A stretch of DNA of 42,545 bases, taken from contig JASGFF010000015.1 of assembly GCA_047605685.1 (NCBI GenBank), positions 1 through 42,545 of the forward strand. The letters are read 5' to 3'. Origin of the DNA: JAUASV01 sp047605685. GTDB taxonomy: Bacteria > Actinomycetota > Actinomycetes > Actinomycetales > Microbacteriaceae. How positions within the stretch are numbered: the first letter of the stretch is position 1; each line of letters starts with the position of its first letter. Below the pieces are notes generated by a model. It saw only the letters and a program-made list of their open reading frames with translations. It did not search any database and was not told the DNA's origin. Of this stretch, positions 15,972-24,193 are shown piece by piece. A program made the translations under genes and the position numbers.

Positions 15972-16092
15972 GTGCACCCTCCGATCATCACCCAAGCGCG
16001 CCCACACTGCCAGAGCCGGCCCGCCCCCGAACCACCCCGGCGAGGCCCGGAGCGACTCCGACCCGCCCGGCCGTTGTGGAGGGACCCCCGCC

Positions 16093-16143
16093 GAGTGAAA
16101 GAGCCGGCCGAGTGGAGGAGCCGGCGGAGTGGAGGAGCCGGCC
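16093..16143. repeat. Three tandem 17-bp repeats
   Basis: Units 16093-16109, 16110-16126 and 16127-16143 read GAGTG-A/G-A/G-GAGCCGGC-C/G with few changes. They lie in the 197-base gap between the coiled-coil gene and the MarR gene and run directly into a short hairpin. No function is clear. Confidence 0.6.
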
Positions 16144-16154
16144 GCTTCGCGGCC
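16140..16154 (-). terminator. GC hairpin after the MarR gene
   Basis: GGCCGC-TTC-GCGGCC stem-loop, 15 bases beyond the MarR stop codon on the minus strand. No U-run follows, so it is only a candidate terminator. Confidence 0.35.
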
Positions 16155-16168
16155 TGCCCAGGCTCCGA

Positions 16169-16648
16169 CTACCGCGCTTGCCCAGACGTCCCCCGATACC
16201 CCGGATGCACATCGGCATCGAGCCCCTGGCGCGCGCTGAGCGCGACGAGCAGCTCGTAAAGCACTGCCTTCTCCTGCTCGCTCAACACGCCGGCGATCGC
16301 CGCCTCCTGGGCTTCCGAGGCGGCACGCAGCGCGGTGAGCAGCTCGCGACCGGCCGGGGTGAGGTCGAGTTGCTGTCTGCGCCGGTCGGTGGTGCTGCGG
16401 GTGCGGAGGACGAGGCCCTTGCCTTCCAGCGCGTCGATGAGCGCCACGACGCGGCTCTGGAGCGCGCCGAGCCTGTCGGCGAGCTCGCGCTGGGTGATCC
16501 CCGCGGTGCGATCGAGGATGCGGAGGACCCCGGCCTCGGAGGGGGTGATGCCGAGCGGCTTGAGCTCTCCGGCGAAGACCTCGGAGGCGTGCGCACCGAG
16601 CTGGGAGAGCAGGAAGCCGATGCGGGCGGGACGCTGCGGGACGGGCAT
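16169..16648 (-). CDS. MarR-family transcriptional regulator
   Basis: One hundred fifty-nine residues with the winged-helix layout of MarR proteins: an N-terminal dimer helix, GITPSEAGVLRILDRTAGIT-QREL entering the recognition helix (LGALQSRVVALIDALEGKG), and the wing RTRSTTDRRRQQLDLTPAGR with the family D-x-R-R motif, then long C-terminal dimer helices. It starts 53 bases from the divergent membrane gene, and an imperfect palindrome lies in that gap, so it probably represses itself and its neighbour. The ligand cannot be inferred. Confidence 0.9.
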   Translation of the reverse strand: MPVPQRPARIGFLLSQLGAHASEVFAGELKPLGITPSEAGVLRILDRTAGITQRELADRLGALQSRVVALIDALEGKGLVLRTRSTTDRRRQQLDLTPAGRELLTALRAASEAQEAAIAGVLSEQEKAVLYELLVALSARQGLDADVHPGYRGTSGQAR

Positions 16649-16665
16649 GCCCCCAGGTTACAGCA

Positions 16666-16696
16666 TTGACAAAATGATTAATCCAGTGAAGCATTT
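16666..16696 (+). promoter_or_regulatory. Promoter and MarR-type operator for the divergent pair
   Basis: A perfect -35 TTGACA at 16666-16671, 17 bases, then AAGCAT at 16689-16694, only seven bases before ATG 16702 (leaderless or nearly so). Over the spacer and -10 lies an inverted repeat AAATGATT (16672-16679) and AAGCATTT (16689-16696), seven of eight positions matching, nine-base spacer. It is placed to let the adjacent MarR protein block transcription. Confidence 0.5.
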
Positions 16697-16701
16697 AACG
16701 C

Positions 16702-17358
16702 ATGACCGATCCCGCCCCCGTGACCGCCTCTGACTCCGACTCCCCGCGCCGCCGCCCCGACGGACCGCCGCCGGGCGCGGTGGCCGCCGTCGCTCTCGGC
16801 TTCACCATCGCCGCCGCCGTGGCCTACGGGTTCGACGCAAGGCACTGGATCGGGTTCTTCACGTTCGCATCCTCGGTGCCGCTGGGCGTCTGCGCGGCCA
16901 CCGTGCACGCCCGGCAGCTGAAGCTCGGCGTCCGGGTGCCCGGTCCGGGCATCGGCCTCGTCGGCGGCGTCACGGCGTCGGTCATGCTCGCGATCGCGGG
17001 GCTGCTCGGCTTGGCGTCCACCCGGGTTGCGGGGATTCCGGCCTCGGTCTCCGATCTCGTCACCGAGGTGGTGTTCCTCCTCGGCGGTGTCGGCTTCGCC
17101 ACCGGTGTCGGGCTGCTGATCGCCGGGATCGCGGTCCCGGCGACGATCCTGCGCCTCCTGCCCCGCTGGCTGGCCCGGGCCGGGCTCGCGATCGGCCTCC
17201 TCGGCGAGGTCTCGTTCCTGTGCATGCTGTGGGGCGGTCTCGACGTCGTGCTGCCGATCGTCCGCTTCGGCGGGCTCGCCTGGCTCGTCACGGTCGGGTT
17301 CCTGCTGCCCCGCGACCGCCGTGACGCGCCAACGCGCGCCCGGGCGGCTCGCCGGTGA
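16702..17358 (+). CDS. Six-helix membrane protein, function unknown
   Basis: A 218-residue protein with about six hydrophobic segments: residues 25-45, 50-70, 85-108, 118-142, 155-178 and 188-208, joined by short loops; the N- and C-termini are polar and Arg-rich. No catalytic or transport motif is recognised. It is divergent from a MarR gene and shares its control region, an arrangement typical of a regulator's target. ATG 16702 is the only reasonable start and lacks a ribosome site, in keeping with a leaderless message. Confidence 0.7.
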   Translation: MTDPAPVTASDSDSPRRRPDGPPPGAVAAVALGFTIAAAVAYGFDARHWIGFFTFASSVPLGVCAATVHARQLKLGVRVPGPGIGLVGGVTASVMLAIAGLLGLASTRVAGIPASVSDLVTEVVFLLGGVGFATGVGLLIAGIAVPATILRLLPRWLARAGLAIGLLGEVSFLCMLWGGLDVVLPIVRFGGLAWLVTVGFLLPRDRRDAPTRARAARR

Positions 17359-17452
17359 CGGCTCGGGCGCGTCAGCGGGAACGAGCCGGCTCGAGACGAC
17401 CCGGCTCGGCGTGATCGGACTCGGCACGATCGGACTCTGGATCGTCGCGGCG

Positions 17453-18727
17453 CTACCGGGCGGGCGAGGAGCGCACGCGCGGCACCAGGCGCTCGAGCTG
17501 AGTGACGTGCCGCGGCCCGAGCTCGGCGAGCGTCGAGACGCCGAGCAGCTGCATCGTGCGCACGATCTGCTCCTGAAGGATCGCGATCGTCCGGTCGACG
17601 CCCGCACGCCCGCCGGCCATCAGGCCGTAGAGATACGCGCGGCCGACGAGCGTGAAGCGGGCACCGAGGGCGATCGAGGCCACGATGTCGGCACCCGACA
17701 TGATGCCGGTGTCGATCGCGACCTCGGTGTCGGCGCCCACCTCGCGCACCACATCCGGCAGCAGGTGGAACGGCACCGGCGCCCGGTCGAGCTGGCGGCC
17801 GCCGTGGTTGGAGAGCACGATGCCGTCGACGCCAGCGTCGACGAGCCGCTTGGCGTCATCCACGCTCTGCACGCCCTTGACCACGAGTCGGCCGGGGAAC
17901 AGCCCGCGGATCACCTCGAGGTCGTCGAAGGAGATGGTGGGGTCCATCGCGGCGTCGAGCAGCTCGCCGACGGTGCCGCCCGTGGACTGCAGCGAGGCGA
18001 ACTCGAGCTTGGGGGTAGTCAGGAAGTCCCACCACCACCACGGCCGGGGGATGGCGTTGACGATCGTGCCGAGCGAGAGCTGCGGCGGGATCGAGAAGCC
18101 GTTGCGCTTGTCGCGCAGCCGCGCGCCGGCCACCGGGGTGTCGACGGTGAAGAACAGGGTGTCGAAGCCGGCCTGCGCGGCACGGCGCGTGAGGTCATAG
18201 GAGATCTCCCGCTCGCGCATGACGTAGAGCTGGAACCAGTTGCGGCCGTGCGGGTTCGCGGCCCTGACATCCTCGATCGACGTCGTGCCGAGCGTCGAGA
18301 GCGTGAACGGGATGCCGGCCGCCCCGGCCGCGGCCGCGCCGGCGAGCTCGCCCTGCGTCTGCATGAGCCGGGTGAAGCCGGTCGGCGCTATGCCGAAGGG
18401 CAGCGCGGAGCGACCGCCGAACACCTCGACGGCGGTGTCGACGTGCTCCGCCGGCCTCAGCACCGAGGGGTGGAGCTCGATGTCCTCGAACGCCTGCCGG
18501 GCGCGGCGGATCGAGATCTCCTGCTCCGCCGAGCCGTCGGTGTAGTCGAAGGCGGCCCTCGGGGTGCGCCGCTTCGCGATCGTGCGCAGGTCGTCGATCG
18601 TGAGCGCGGCCTGCAGCCGCCGCCTCGTGCCATCGAGCTCCGGCCTCTTGAACCTCATCAGCTCGAAGATCTCGGCGGGCTTGGGCAGCTGCCGCGGCTG
18701 GCGCGGCTGCGGACTCGGGTCTGTCAT
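17453..18727 (-). CDS. lldD: FMN-dependent alpha-hydroxy-acid dehydrogenase (LldD-like)
   Basis: A 424-residue member of the FMN-linked 2-hydroxy acid oxidase family. Seen: AAFDYTDGSAEQEIS near the N-terminus, FGIAPTGF, STLGTTSIED, WFQLYVM, VDTPVAGARLRDKRNG, LVVKGVQS, the catalytic SNHGGRQLD near residue 305 and the phosphate-binding end GARFTLVGRAYLYG. The likely reaction is L-lactate to pyruvate. In this cluster it would oxidise lactate made from rhamnose-derived L-lactaldehyde. ATG 18727 overlaps the stop of rhaM by four bases, so it is the last gene of the operon. The frame extends upstream to 19189 but that part shadows rhaM. Other 2-hydroxy acids remain possible substrates. Confidence 0.88.
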   Translation of the reverse strand: MTDPSPQPRQPRQLPKPAEIFELMRFKRPELDGTRRRLQAALTIDDLRTIAKRRTPRAAFDYTDGSAEQEISIRRARQAFEDIELHPSVLRPAEHVDTAVEVFGGRSALPFGIAPTGFTRLMQTQGELAGAAAAGAAGIPFTLSTLGTTSIEDVRAANPHGRNWFQLYVMREREISYDLTRRAAQAGFDTLFFTVDTPVAGARLRDKRNGFSIPPQLSLGTIVNAIPRPWWWWDFLTTPKLEFASLQSTGGTVGELLDAAMDPTISFDDLEVIRGLFPGRLVVKGVQSVDDAKRLVDAGVDGIVLSNHGGRQLDRAPVPFHLLPDVVREVGADTEVAIDTGIMSGADIVASIALGARFTLVGRAYLYGLMAGGRAGVDRTIAILQEQIVRTMQLLGVSTLAELGPRHVTQLERLVPRVRSSPAR

Positions 18728-19062
18728 GGGCGGCTGCGCTCCAATTGCTCGGCGAGGTTGAACACCTCGGGAACGGGTTCGGCGGCCTGATCGGGCCGGC
18801 CGTCGAGTCCTTGGAAGAACCCTGCCATCGAGGCCTCCCAGCGGCCCGCCACCTCGGAGGCGGCGAGATAGGCCTCGGATGCCGCGGCATCCTCCACCTC
18901 GTAGTAGCCGATGAGCAGCCCGTCGGGCCTGAGGAACAGCGAGTAGTTCCGTCGGCCGGAGGCCGCGATCTCGGCGAGCATCTCGGGCCAGACCGGGTCG
19001 TGGCGCGCCCGGTACTCGTCGAGCCGCGCCGGGTCGATTTGCAGGGTGAAGCAGACGCGCAT
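18724..19062 (-). CDS. rhaM: L-rhamnose mutarotase
   Basis: One hundred twelve residues, the usual size of RhaM. MRVCFTLQIDPARLDEYRA opens the dimeric alpha/beta ferredoxin-like fold; HDPVWPEMLAEI supplies the conserved His and Trp, and NYSLFLRPDG-LLIGYYE the conserved Tyr cluster of the sugar pocket. It interconverts alpha and beta anomers of L-rhamnose so that the isomerase receives its preferred form. It overlaps rhaB upstream and lldD downstream by ATGA sequences, showing tight translational coupling. Confidence 0.92.
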   Translation of the reverse strand: MRVCFTLQIDPARLDEYRARHDPVWPEMLAEIAASGRRNYSLFLRPDGLLIGYYEVEDAAASEAYLAASEVAGRWEASMAGFFQGLDGRPDQAAEPVPEVFNLAEQLERSRP

Positions 19063-20519
19063 CAGGCGGCCCCCCTGTGGCCGGCGCGCGGCTCGAAGCG
19101 GCGCGGGACGGCGCTCGCCGCGACGATCGCGCGCAGCGCCTCCAGCTCGCCCGAGACGATGCCGGCGGCGCGGGCCTGCACGAGCACATTGCCCATCGCC
19201 GTCGCCTCCACCGGGCCGGCGAGCACCGGGCGTCCCGAGCGGTCGGCGGTGAGCTGGCAGAGCAGCTCGTTCAGGGCGCCACCGCCGACGAGGTGCACGA
19301 CATCGACGCGCACCCCGGAGAGCTCGCTCGCGGTCTCGACGGCGTGTGCGAAGGCCGCCGCGATCGACTCGAGGATCGAGCGGGTGACGGCGGCCCGGCC
19401 CTCGGGCACCGGCAGCCCGTGCTCGGTCAGCCAGCGGACGATGCGCGCGGGCATGCCGCCGGGGGCGGTGAACGCCGGGTCGTCCGCGTCGAACACGGGC
19501 ATCGGCGCCGTGACCGCGGCAGCCTCGGCGAGCAGCGTCGGCAGGTGGATCGTGCCACCGTCGCGCTCCCAGTCGCGCACGCACTCGCTCAGCAGCCACA
19601 GCCCCATGACGTTGTGCAGGTAGCGGATGCGGCCGTCCACCCCGCCCTCGTTGGTGAAGTTCGCGAGCCGGCCGGCCTCGGTGCGGATCGGCGCGGCCAC
19701 CTCCACGCCGACGAGGCCCCAGGTGCCGCAGGAGATGTAGGCGAAGTTCTCGTTCCGGGCCGGCACCGCCACGACGGCGCTCGCGGTGTCGTGCGAGCCG
19801 ACCGCGACGACGTCGAGGCCCCGGCCGATCTCGGCCGCGGCGCCCGCGGTGAGCGGCCCGAGCGTCTCGCCGGCGTCGACGAGCCGGGGGAACACGCCGG
19901 CGGGCAGGCCGAGGCGCCGAACGAGCTCGTGGTCCCAGTCGCGGCCGAGAGGGTCGAGCAGCGCCGTCGTCGAGGCGTTGGTGCGCTCGGCGGCGGCGAC
20001 GCCGGTGAGCCAGTAGCCGAACAGGTCGGGGATGAGCAGGATGCCGTCGGCGAGCCCGAGGGTGCCGGCCACGGCGTCCGCGGTCAGCTGGTAGACGGTG
20101 TTGAAGGCCAGGTGCTGCAGGCCGGTGCGGGCGTAGAGCTCGGCGGGGGCGATGCGCTCGTGCACGACGCCCACCGCACGCTCACAGCGCTCGTCGCGGT
20201 AGTGGTAGGGGGTGCCGAGCATCCGCCCGTCGCGCATGAGCGCGTAGTCCACCGCCCAGGAGTCGATGCCGAGGCTCACGATCCCGCTCTCGCGGCGCAC
20301 CGCCGCACCGAGGCCGGCGACGACGCTGCGGTACAGCTCGAGGATGTTCCAGTGCAGCCCGTCGAGCGTGCGCACCGGCGTGTTCGGGAACCGGGCGACG
20401 TGCTTGAGCTCGACGGTGGTCGCGCCGCGCGCCCCGCGGCCGAGGCGGCCCAGGATGACCCGGCCGCTCGTGGCGCCCAGGTCGACGGCCGCGACGGTCC
20501 TCGCCGAGGCTCGTGGCAT
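19062..20519 (-). CDS. rhaB: Rhamnulokinase
   Basis: A 485-residue FGGY-family kinase. VAAVDLGATSGRVILGRL is the phosphate-1 loop of the first domain, LGIDSWAVDYALM carries the conserved catalytic-region Asp of rhamnulokinases, then VAVGSHDTASAVVAVP, YISCGTWGLVGVE and VHLVGGGALNELLCQL form the second nucleotide-binding domain. It phosphorylates L-rhamnulose at O1. ATG 20519 is chosen over the 12-base longer frame because family proteins begin near it; it lies 16 bases after the rhaEW stop. The end overlaps rhaM by four bases. Confidence 0.93.
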   Translation of the reverse strand: MPRASARTVAAVDLGATSGRVILGRLGRGARGATTVELKHVARFPNTPVRTLDGLHWNILELYRSVVAGLGAAVRRESGIVSLGIDSWAVDYALMRDGRMLGTPYHYRDERCERAVGVVHERIAPAELYARTGLQHLAFNTVYQLTADAVAGTLGLADGILLIPDLFGYWLTGVAAAERTNASTTALLDPLGRDWDHELVRRLGLPAGVFPRLVDAGETLGPLTAGAAAEIGRGLDVVAVGSHDTASAVVAVPARNENFAYISCGTWGLVGVEVAAPIRTEAGRLANFTNEGGVDGRIRYLHNVMGLWLLSECVRDWERDGGTIHLPTLLAEAAAVTAPMPVFDADDPAFTAPGGMPARIVRWLTEHGLPVPEGRAAVTRSILESIAAAFAHAVETASELSGVRVDVVHLVGGGALNELLCQLTADRSGRPVLAGPVEATAMGNVLVQARAAGIVSGELEALRAIVAASAVPRRFEPRAGHRGAA

Positions 20520-20535
20520 CACTCGCCCCACCCGC

Positions 20536-22569
20536 TCAACGCAGGAACGCGGCGGCGACGCCCGCGTCCACGGGGATGAGCAGGCCGGTGGTGTGGCTGA
20601 ACTCCGGGCCGGTGATCGCGGCGACCGCGTTCGCGACGTTCTCGGGCAGCACCTCGCGCTTCAGGATGGTGCGCTGCGCGTAGAACCGGCCGAGGTCCTG
20701 CTCCTCGATGCCGTAGGTCTTGGCGCGGTTGGCGCCCCAGCCGGAGGCGAAGATGCCGGAGCCGCGCACGACGCCGTCGGGGTTGATGCCGTTCACGCGG
20801 ACGCCGTGCGCGCCGAGCTCGACCGCCAGCAGCCGCACCTGGTGCGCCTGGTCGGCCTTGGTGGCGGAGTAGGCGATGTTGTTCGGCCCGGCGAACACCG
20901 CGTTCTTCGAGGCGATGTAGACGATGTCGCCGCCGAGGCCCTGCTCGATGAGCACCCTCGCCGTCGCCCTGCTCACCAGGAACGAGCCCTTGGCCATGAT
21001 GTCGTGCTGGAGGTCCCAGTCCCTCTCGGTGGTCTCCAGCAGCGGCTTCGACAGGCTCACGCCCGCGTTGTTGACGACGATGTCGATGCCGCCGAAGGCG
21101 AGCAGCGCCTGCTGCACGGCGGCGTCGATCTGCGCGGCGTCGGTGACGTCGACGGCGACGCCGACCGCGACATCCGTGCTGCCGAGCTCGGATGCCGCGG
21201 CCGTCGCCTTCTCGAGGTCGAGGTCGGCGACCACCACGCACGCCCCCTCGGCCGCAAGCCTCGTCGCGATCGCCTTGCCGATGCCGGATGCGGCACCCGT
21301 GACGAGCGCGATGCGCGTCGCGTGGCTCTTCGGGCGGGGCATCCGCTGCAGCTTGGCCTCCTCGAGCGCCCAGTACTCGATGCGGAACTTCTCGCTCTCC
21401 GGGATCGGCCGGTAGCTCGAGATCGCCTCGGCGCCACGCATCACGTTGATGGCGTTGAGGTAGAACTCGCCGGCGACGCGCGCGGTCTGCTTGGTCGCGC
21501 CGTAGCTGAACATGCCGACGCCGGGGACGAGCACGATCGCCGGGTCGGCGCCGCGGATGGCCGCGGAGTCCTCGGTCGCGTGACGGTCGTAGTAGGCCTG
21601 GTAGTCGGCGCGGTAGGCCTCGTGCAGCTCGCGCAGCCGCGCGATCGAGTCCTCGACGGACGCCGCCGCCGGCAGGTCGAGCACGAGCGGCTTGACCTTG
21701 GTGCGCAGGAAGTGGTCGGGGCAGCTCGTGCCCAGCTCGGCGAGCGCCGACAGCTTCTCGCGGGAGAGGTAGTCGAGCACGCGCTCGTCGTCGCTGAAGT
21801 GGCCGACGACGGGCCGGTCGTGGCTTGCGATGCCGCGGATGGTGGCGGCGAGCGCCGCGGCCTTCGCCCGGCGCTCCGGCTCCGGCAGCGGCTCGAAGCC
21901 CGCGACGACGGCGCCGAAGGGCTCGGGCCGGCCGTGCTCGTCGATGTAGGCCTGGGCGGTGTCGATGATCCAGCGGCTGTTCGCCTCGCTCGCCTCGCTT
22001 GTCTCGCCCCAGGCGGTGATGCCGTGGCCGCCGAGGATGCAGCCGATCGCGGCCGGGTTGGCCTCCTTGATCGCGGCGATGTCGAGGCCGAGCTGGAAGC
22101 CGGGGCGGCGCCACGGCACCCAGACCACCCTCTCGCCGAAGATGGTAGCGGTGAGCGCCTCCCCGTCGGCGGCGGTCGCGATTGCGATACCCGCGTCGGG
22201 ATGCAGGTGGTCGACGTGCGGGGCGTCCACGAGGCCGTGCATGGCGGTGTCGATCGAGGGCGCCGCGCCGCCGGTGCCGAACAGGGTGTGGTCGAAGGCG
22301 GCGACCATCTCGTCCTCGCGCTCGACGCCGGGGTAGACCTTCCTCAGGGCGCGCAGCCGGTCGAGCCGCAGCACCGCGAGGCCCTTCTCGGTGAGGGTGC
22401 CGAGGTCGCCCCCGGAGCCCTTGACCCAGAGCAGCTCGACGCTCTCGCCGGTGACCGGGTCGGTCCCGGTGCCCTTCGCGGAGGTGTTGCCGCCCGCGTA
22501 GTTGGTGATGTGCGGCTCGGAGCCGAGCCTGTTGCTGCGCGCGATGAGCTCGGCGGCGGGGTTCGTCAT
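20536..22569 (-). CDS. rhaEW: Bifunctional rhamnulose-1-phosphate aldolase / short-chain dehydrogenase
   Basis: A 677-residue two-domain protein. Residues about 1-400 are a class II aldolase/adducin domain (NYAGGNTSAKG, WVKGSGGDLG, HVDHLHPDA with metal-binding histidines, ILGGHGITAWG). Residues about 420-677 are a short-chain dehydrogenase with TGAASGIG, DLDLEKA, NNAG and the YSATK active-site pair. It is predicted to split rhamnulose 1-phosphate into DHAP and L-lactaldehyde and oxidise the latter to lactate with NAD+, replacing separate RhaD and aldehyde dehydrogenase. ATG 22569 has AAGGAA upstream. Its 148-base gap to rhaI is the only sizeable break in the cluster and holds a 12-bp palindrome. 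Confidence 0.92.
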   Translation of the reverse strand: MTNPAAELIARSNRLGSEPHITNYAGGNTSAKGTGTDPVTGESVELLWVKGSGGDLGTLTEKGLAVLRLDRLRALRKVYPGVEREDEMVAAFDHTLFGTGGAAPSIDTAMHGLVDAPHVDHLHPDAGIAIATAADGEALTATIFGERVVWVPWRRPGFQLGLDIAAIKEANPAAIGCILGGHGITAWGETSEASEANSRWIIDTAQAYIDEHGRPEPFGAVVAGFEPLPEPERRAKAAALAATIRGIASHDRPVVGHFSDDERVLDYLSREKLSALAELGTSCPDHFLRTKVKPLVLDLPAAASVEDSIARLRELHEAYRADYQAYYDRHATEDSAAIRGADPAIVLVPGVGMFSYGATKQTARVAGEFYLNAINVMRGAEAISSYRPIPESEKFRIEYWALEEAKLQRMPRPKSHATRIALVTGAASGIGKAIATRLAAEGACVVVADLDLEKATAAASELGSTDVAVGVAVDVTDAAQIDAAVQQALLAFGGIDIVVNNAGVSLSKPLLETTERDWDLQHDIMAKGSFLVSRATARVLIEQGLGGDIVYIASKNAVFAGPNNIAYSATKADQAHQVRLLAVELGAHGVRVNGINPDGVVRGSGIFASGWGANRAKTYGIEEQDLGRFYAQRTILKREVLPENVANAVAAITGPEFSHTTGLLIPVDAGVAAAFLR

Positions 22570-22660
22570 GGTGAGTTCCTTTGGCGGTAGAAGCTGCCAC
22601 ATTGGGCGGGGGTAGCAGCAACCGGACGGTGCTGTAGCGGCATCCGTTCGCCGTCAACTG

Positions 22661-22672
22661 CGCCAATTGGCG
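22661..22672. promoter_or_regulatory. Perfect 12-bp palindrome CGCCAATTGGCG
   Basis: Located in the rhaI-rhaEW gap. On the minus strand it is three bases before TTGACG, a possible -35 for rhaEW, though no good -10 follows. It shares the core CCAATTGG with sites at 14707 and 26936. The binding protein is unknown. Confidence 0.35.
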
Positions 22673-22717
22673 GGGCGGACGCGCGGGGGCGGACGCGCGG
22701 GGCGGGGGGCGGGGCGG

Positions 22718-23884
22718 TCAGGCACCCCAGGAGAGCTGGGTGCCGCCCACGCGCTCCTCGGCGATCCGCTGGGCGTAGCCGGAGGCGAGATAGGCGGCCA
22801 TCGGGTCGGCCGGCAGCCCGCGGCTCTCGCGCCACTCGGCGAGGGCGGGACGGACATCCGTGTGGAAGGCGTCCATGAACACGGCGTTGGCCGCGAGCAC
22901 GTCGTTCGCCGCCTGGGCCGCGGCGAGCGCATCCCGGTCGACGAGCAGCGCGCGCGCCGTCATCTCCTGCACGTTGAGCACGCTGCGGATCTGCCCGGGG
23001 ATCTTGTCCTCGATGTTGTGACACTGGTCGAGCATGAAGGCGGTGTCGCCGGCGTCGCCGTAGCCTCCGCCGCGGATCACCTCGAACAGGATGCGGAACA
23101 GCTGGAACGGGTCGGCCGCGCCGACGATGAGGTCGTCGTCGGCGTAGAAGCGCGAGTTGAAGTCGAAGGAGCCGAGCCGACCCAGGCGCAGCAGCTGCAT
23201 GACGATGAACTCGATGTTCGTGCCGGGCGCGTGGTGGCCGGTGTCGAGGCAGACGACGGCTCGCGGCCCGAGGGTACTCACCTGGGCGTAGCTCGTCCCC
23301 CAATCGGGCACGTCGGTGTGGTAGAACGCCGGCTCGAAGAACTTGTACTCCAGCACCAGGCGCTGGTGCTCGCCGATGCGCTCGTAGACGGTGGCGAGCG
23401 ACTCGGCGAGCTTGTCCTGGCGGGCGCGCAGGTCGCCCTGGCCGGGGTAGTTGGTGCCGTCGGCGAGCCAGATCTTGAGGTCGCGGCTGCCGGTGGCGTC
23501 CATGACCTCGATGCACTCGAGGTGGTGGTCGATCGCCTTGCGCCGCACCGCCTCGTCGGTCGAGGCGAGCGAGCCGAACTTGTATGCCTCGTCCTGGAAC
23601 GTGTTGGAGTTCACGGTGCCGAGGGCGACACCGTGGTCCTCGGCGTAGCGCCGCAGCGCCGCGTAGTCGTCGACCCGGTCCCAGGGGATGTGCAGGGCCA
23701 CGGACGGCGCGAGTGCCGTATGGCCGTGCACCTGGGCGGCATCCGCGATCTTCTCCTCGATGGAGCGCGGGCTGCCGGGGCTCGGGAAGACGCGGAAGCG
23801 GGTGCCGGAGTTGCCGAACGCCCAGGAGGGCAGCTCGATGCGCTGCTGCGCGAGCAACGGGATGATGTCGGCGAACGTGGTCAT
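22718..23884 (-). CDS. rhaI: L-rhamnose isomerase
   Basis: A 388-residue TIM-barrel isomerase of the RhaI group found in actinobacteria and rhizobia. Conserved pieces seen are LPSWAFGNSGTRFRVF at the N-terminus, IKIW-like LKIWLADGTNYPGQ, LVLEYKFFEPAFYHTDV (metal-binding Glu), CLDTGHHAPGTNIEFI (Asp and His ligands) and SFDFNSRFYADDDL. It converts L-rhamnose to L-rhamnulose with a divalent metal. ATG 23884 follows AGGAACC. It is the first gene of the catabolic unit, with a strong promoter and a palindromic operator upstream. C-terminal sequence runs to a Trp-Gly-Ala end as in full-length relatives. Confidence 0.93.
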   Translation of the reverse strand: MTTFADIIPLLAQQRIELPSWAFGNSGTRFRVFPSPGSPRSIEEKIADAAQVHGHTALAPSVALHIPWDRVDDYAALRRYAEDHGVALGTVNSNTFQDEAYKFGSLASTDEAVRRKAIDHHLECIEVMDATGSRDLKIWLADGTNYPGQGDLRARQDKLAESLATVYERIGEHQRLVLEYKFFEPAFYHTDVPDWGTSYAQVSTLGPRAVVCLDTGHHAPGTNIEFIVMQLLRLGRLGSFDFNSRFYADDDLIVGAADPFQLFRILFEVIRGGGYGDAGDTAFMLDQCHNIEDKIPGQIRSVLNVQEMTARALLVDRDALAAAQAANDVLAANAVFMDAFHTDVRPALAEWRESRGLPADPMAAYLASGYAQRIAEERVGGTQLSWGA

Positions 23885-23973
23885 CGAGGTTCCTGTTCCT
23901 GGGGTGGACCGGAGCGCGGCGCTGCGTGCACGGTCGGGTGCTGCGGTGCGCCCGGCTGGGAGCAACGCGGATA

Positions 23974-23985
23974 TGAATCGTTTCA
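23974..23985. promoter_or_regulatory. LacI-type operator in front of rhaI
   Basis: TGAATCGTTTCA, an imperfect palindrome with a central CG typical of LacI-family operators. It lies about 10-21 bases downstream of the predicted rhaI start site, where a bound repressor would block elongation. The core GAATCGTT recurs at 24165-24177 next to the repressor gene. Confidence 0.6.
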
Positions 23986-24001
23986 AAAAGCGCCCGCGTT
24001 T

Positions 24002-24030
24002 ACAGTAGGGCCCCCTCGGCGGGGCGTCAA
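24002..24030 (-). promoter_or_regulatory. Promoter of the rhamnose catabolic operon
   Basis: Minus-strand TTGACG (24030-24025), 17-base spacer, TACTGT (24007-24002): a good sigma-70-type promoter. Predicted start near 23995, followed by the operator. Confidence 0.6.
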
Positions 24031-24164
24031 GTCCTCGGGCGCTCCCGGGCCGCAGCCGGCCCGCCCGGCCCGCGGGCGGGCGGCGCAGGGGCATCCGCGG
24101 CGCCCACGCTAGATTGAACCGTCCACCCTCGCGGCCGGGCCACCCCCGGACGGGCCGGCCGCAG

Positions 24165-24177
24165 CCGAATCGTTCGG
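24165..24177. promoter_or_regulatory. Second LacI-type operator, before the repressor gene
   Basis: CCGAATCGTTCGG, arms CCGAA and TTCGG around TCG, sharing GAATCGTT with the rhaI operator. It lies 17 bases before the repressor ATG, downstream of a possible -10 TAGATT at 24110-24115, so it would allow autoregulation. Confidence 0.5.
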
Positions 24178-24193
24178 AGTGAGAGGTGCCGGG

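Noticed and set aside
19077..22590. Long plus-strand frames across rhaB and rhaEW
   Set aside because: Shadows of recognisable rhamnose enzymes on the other strand.
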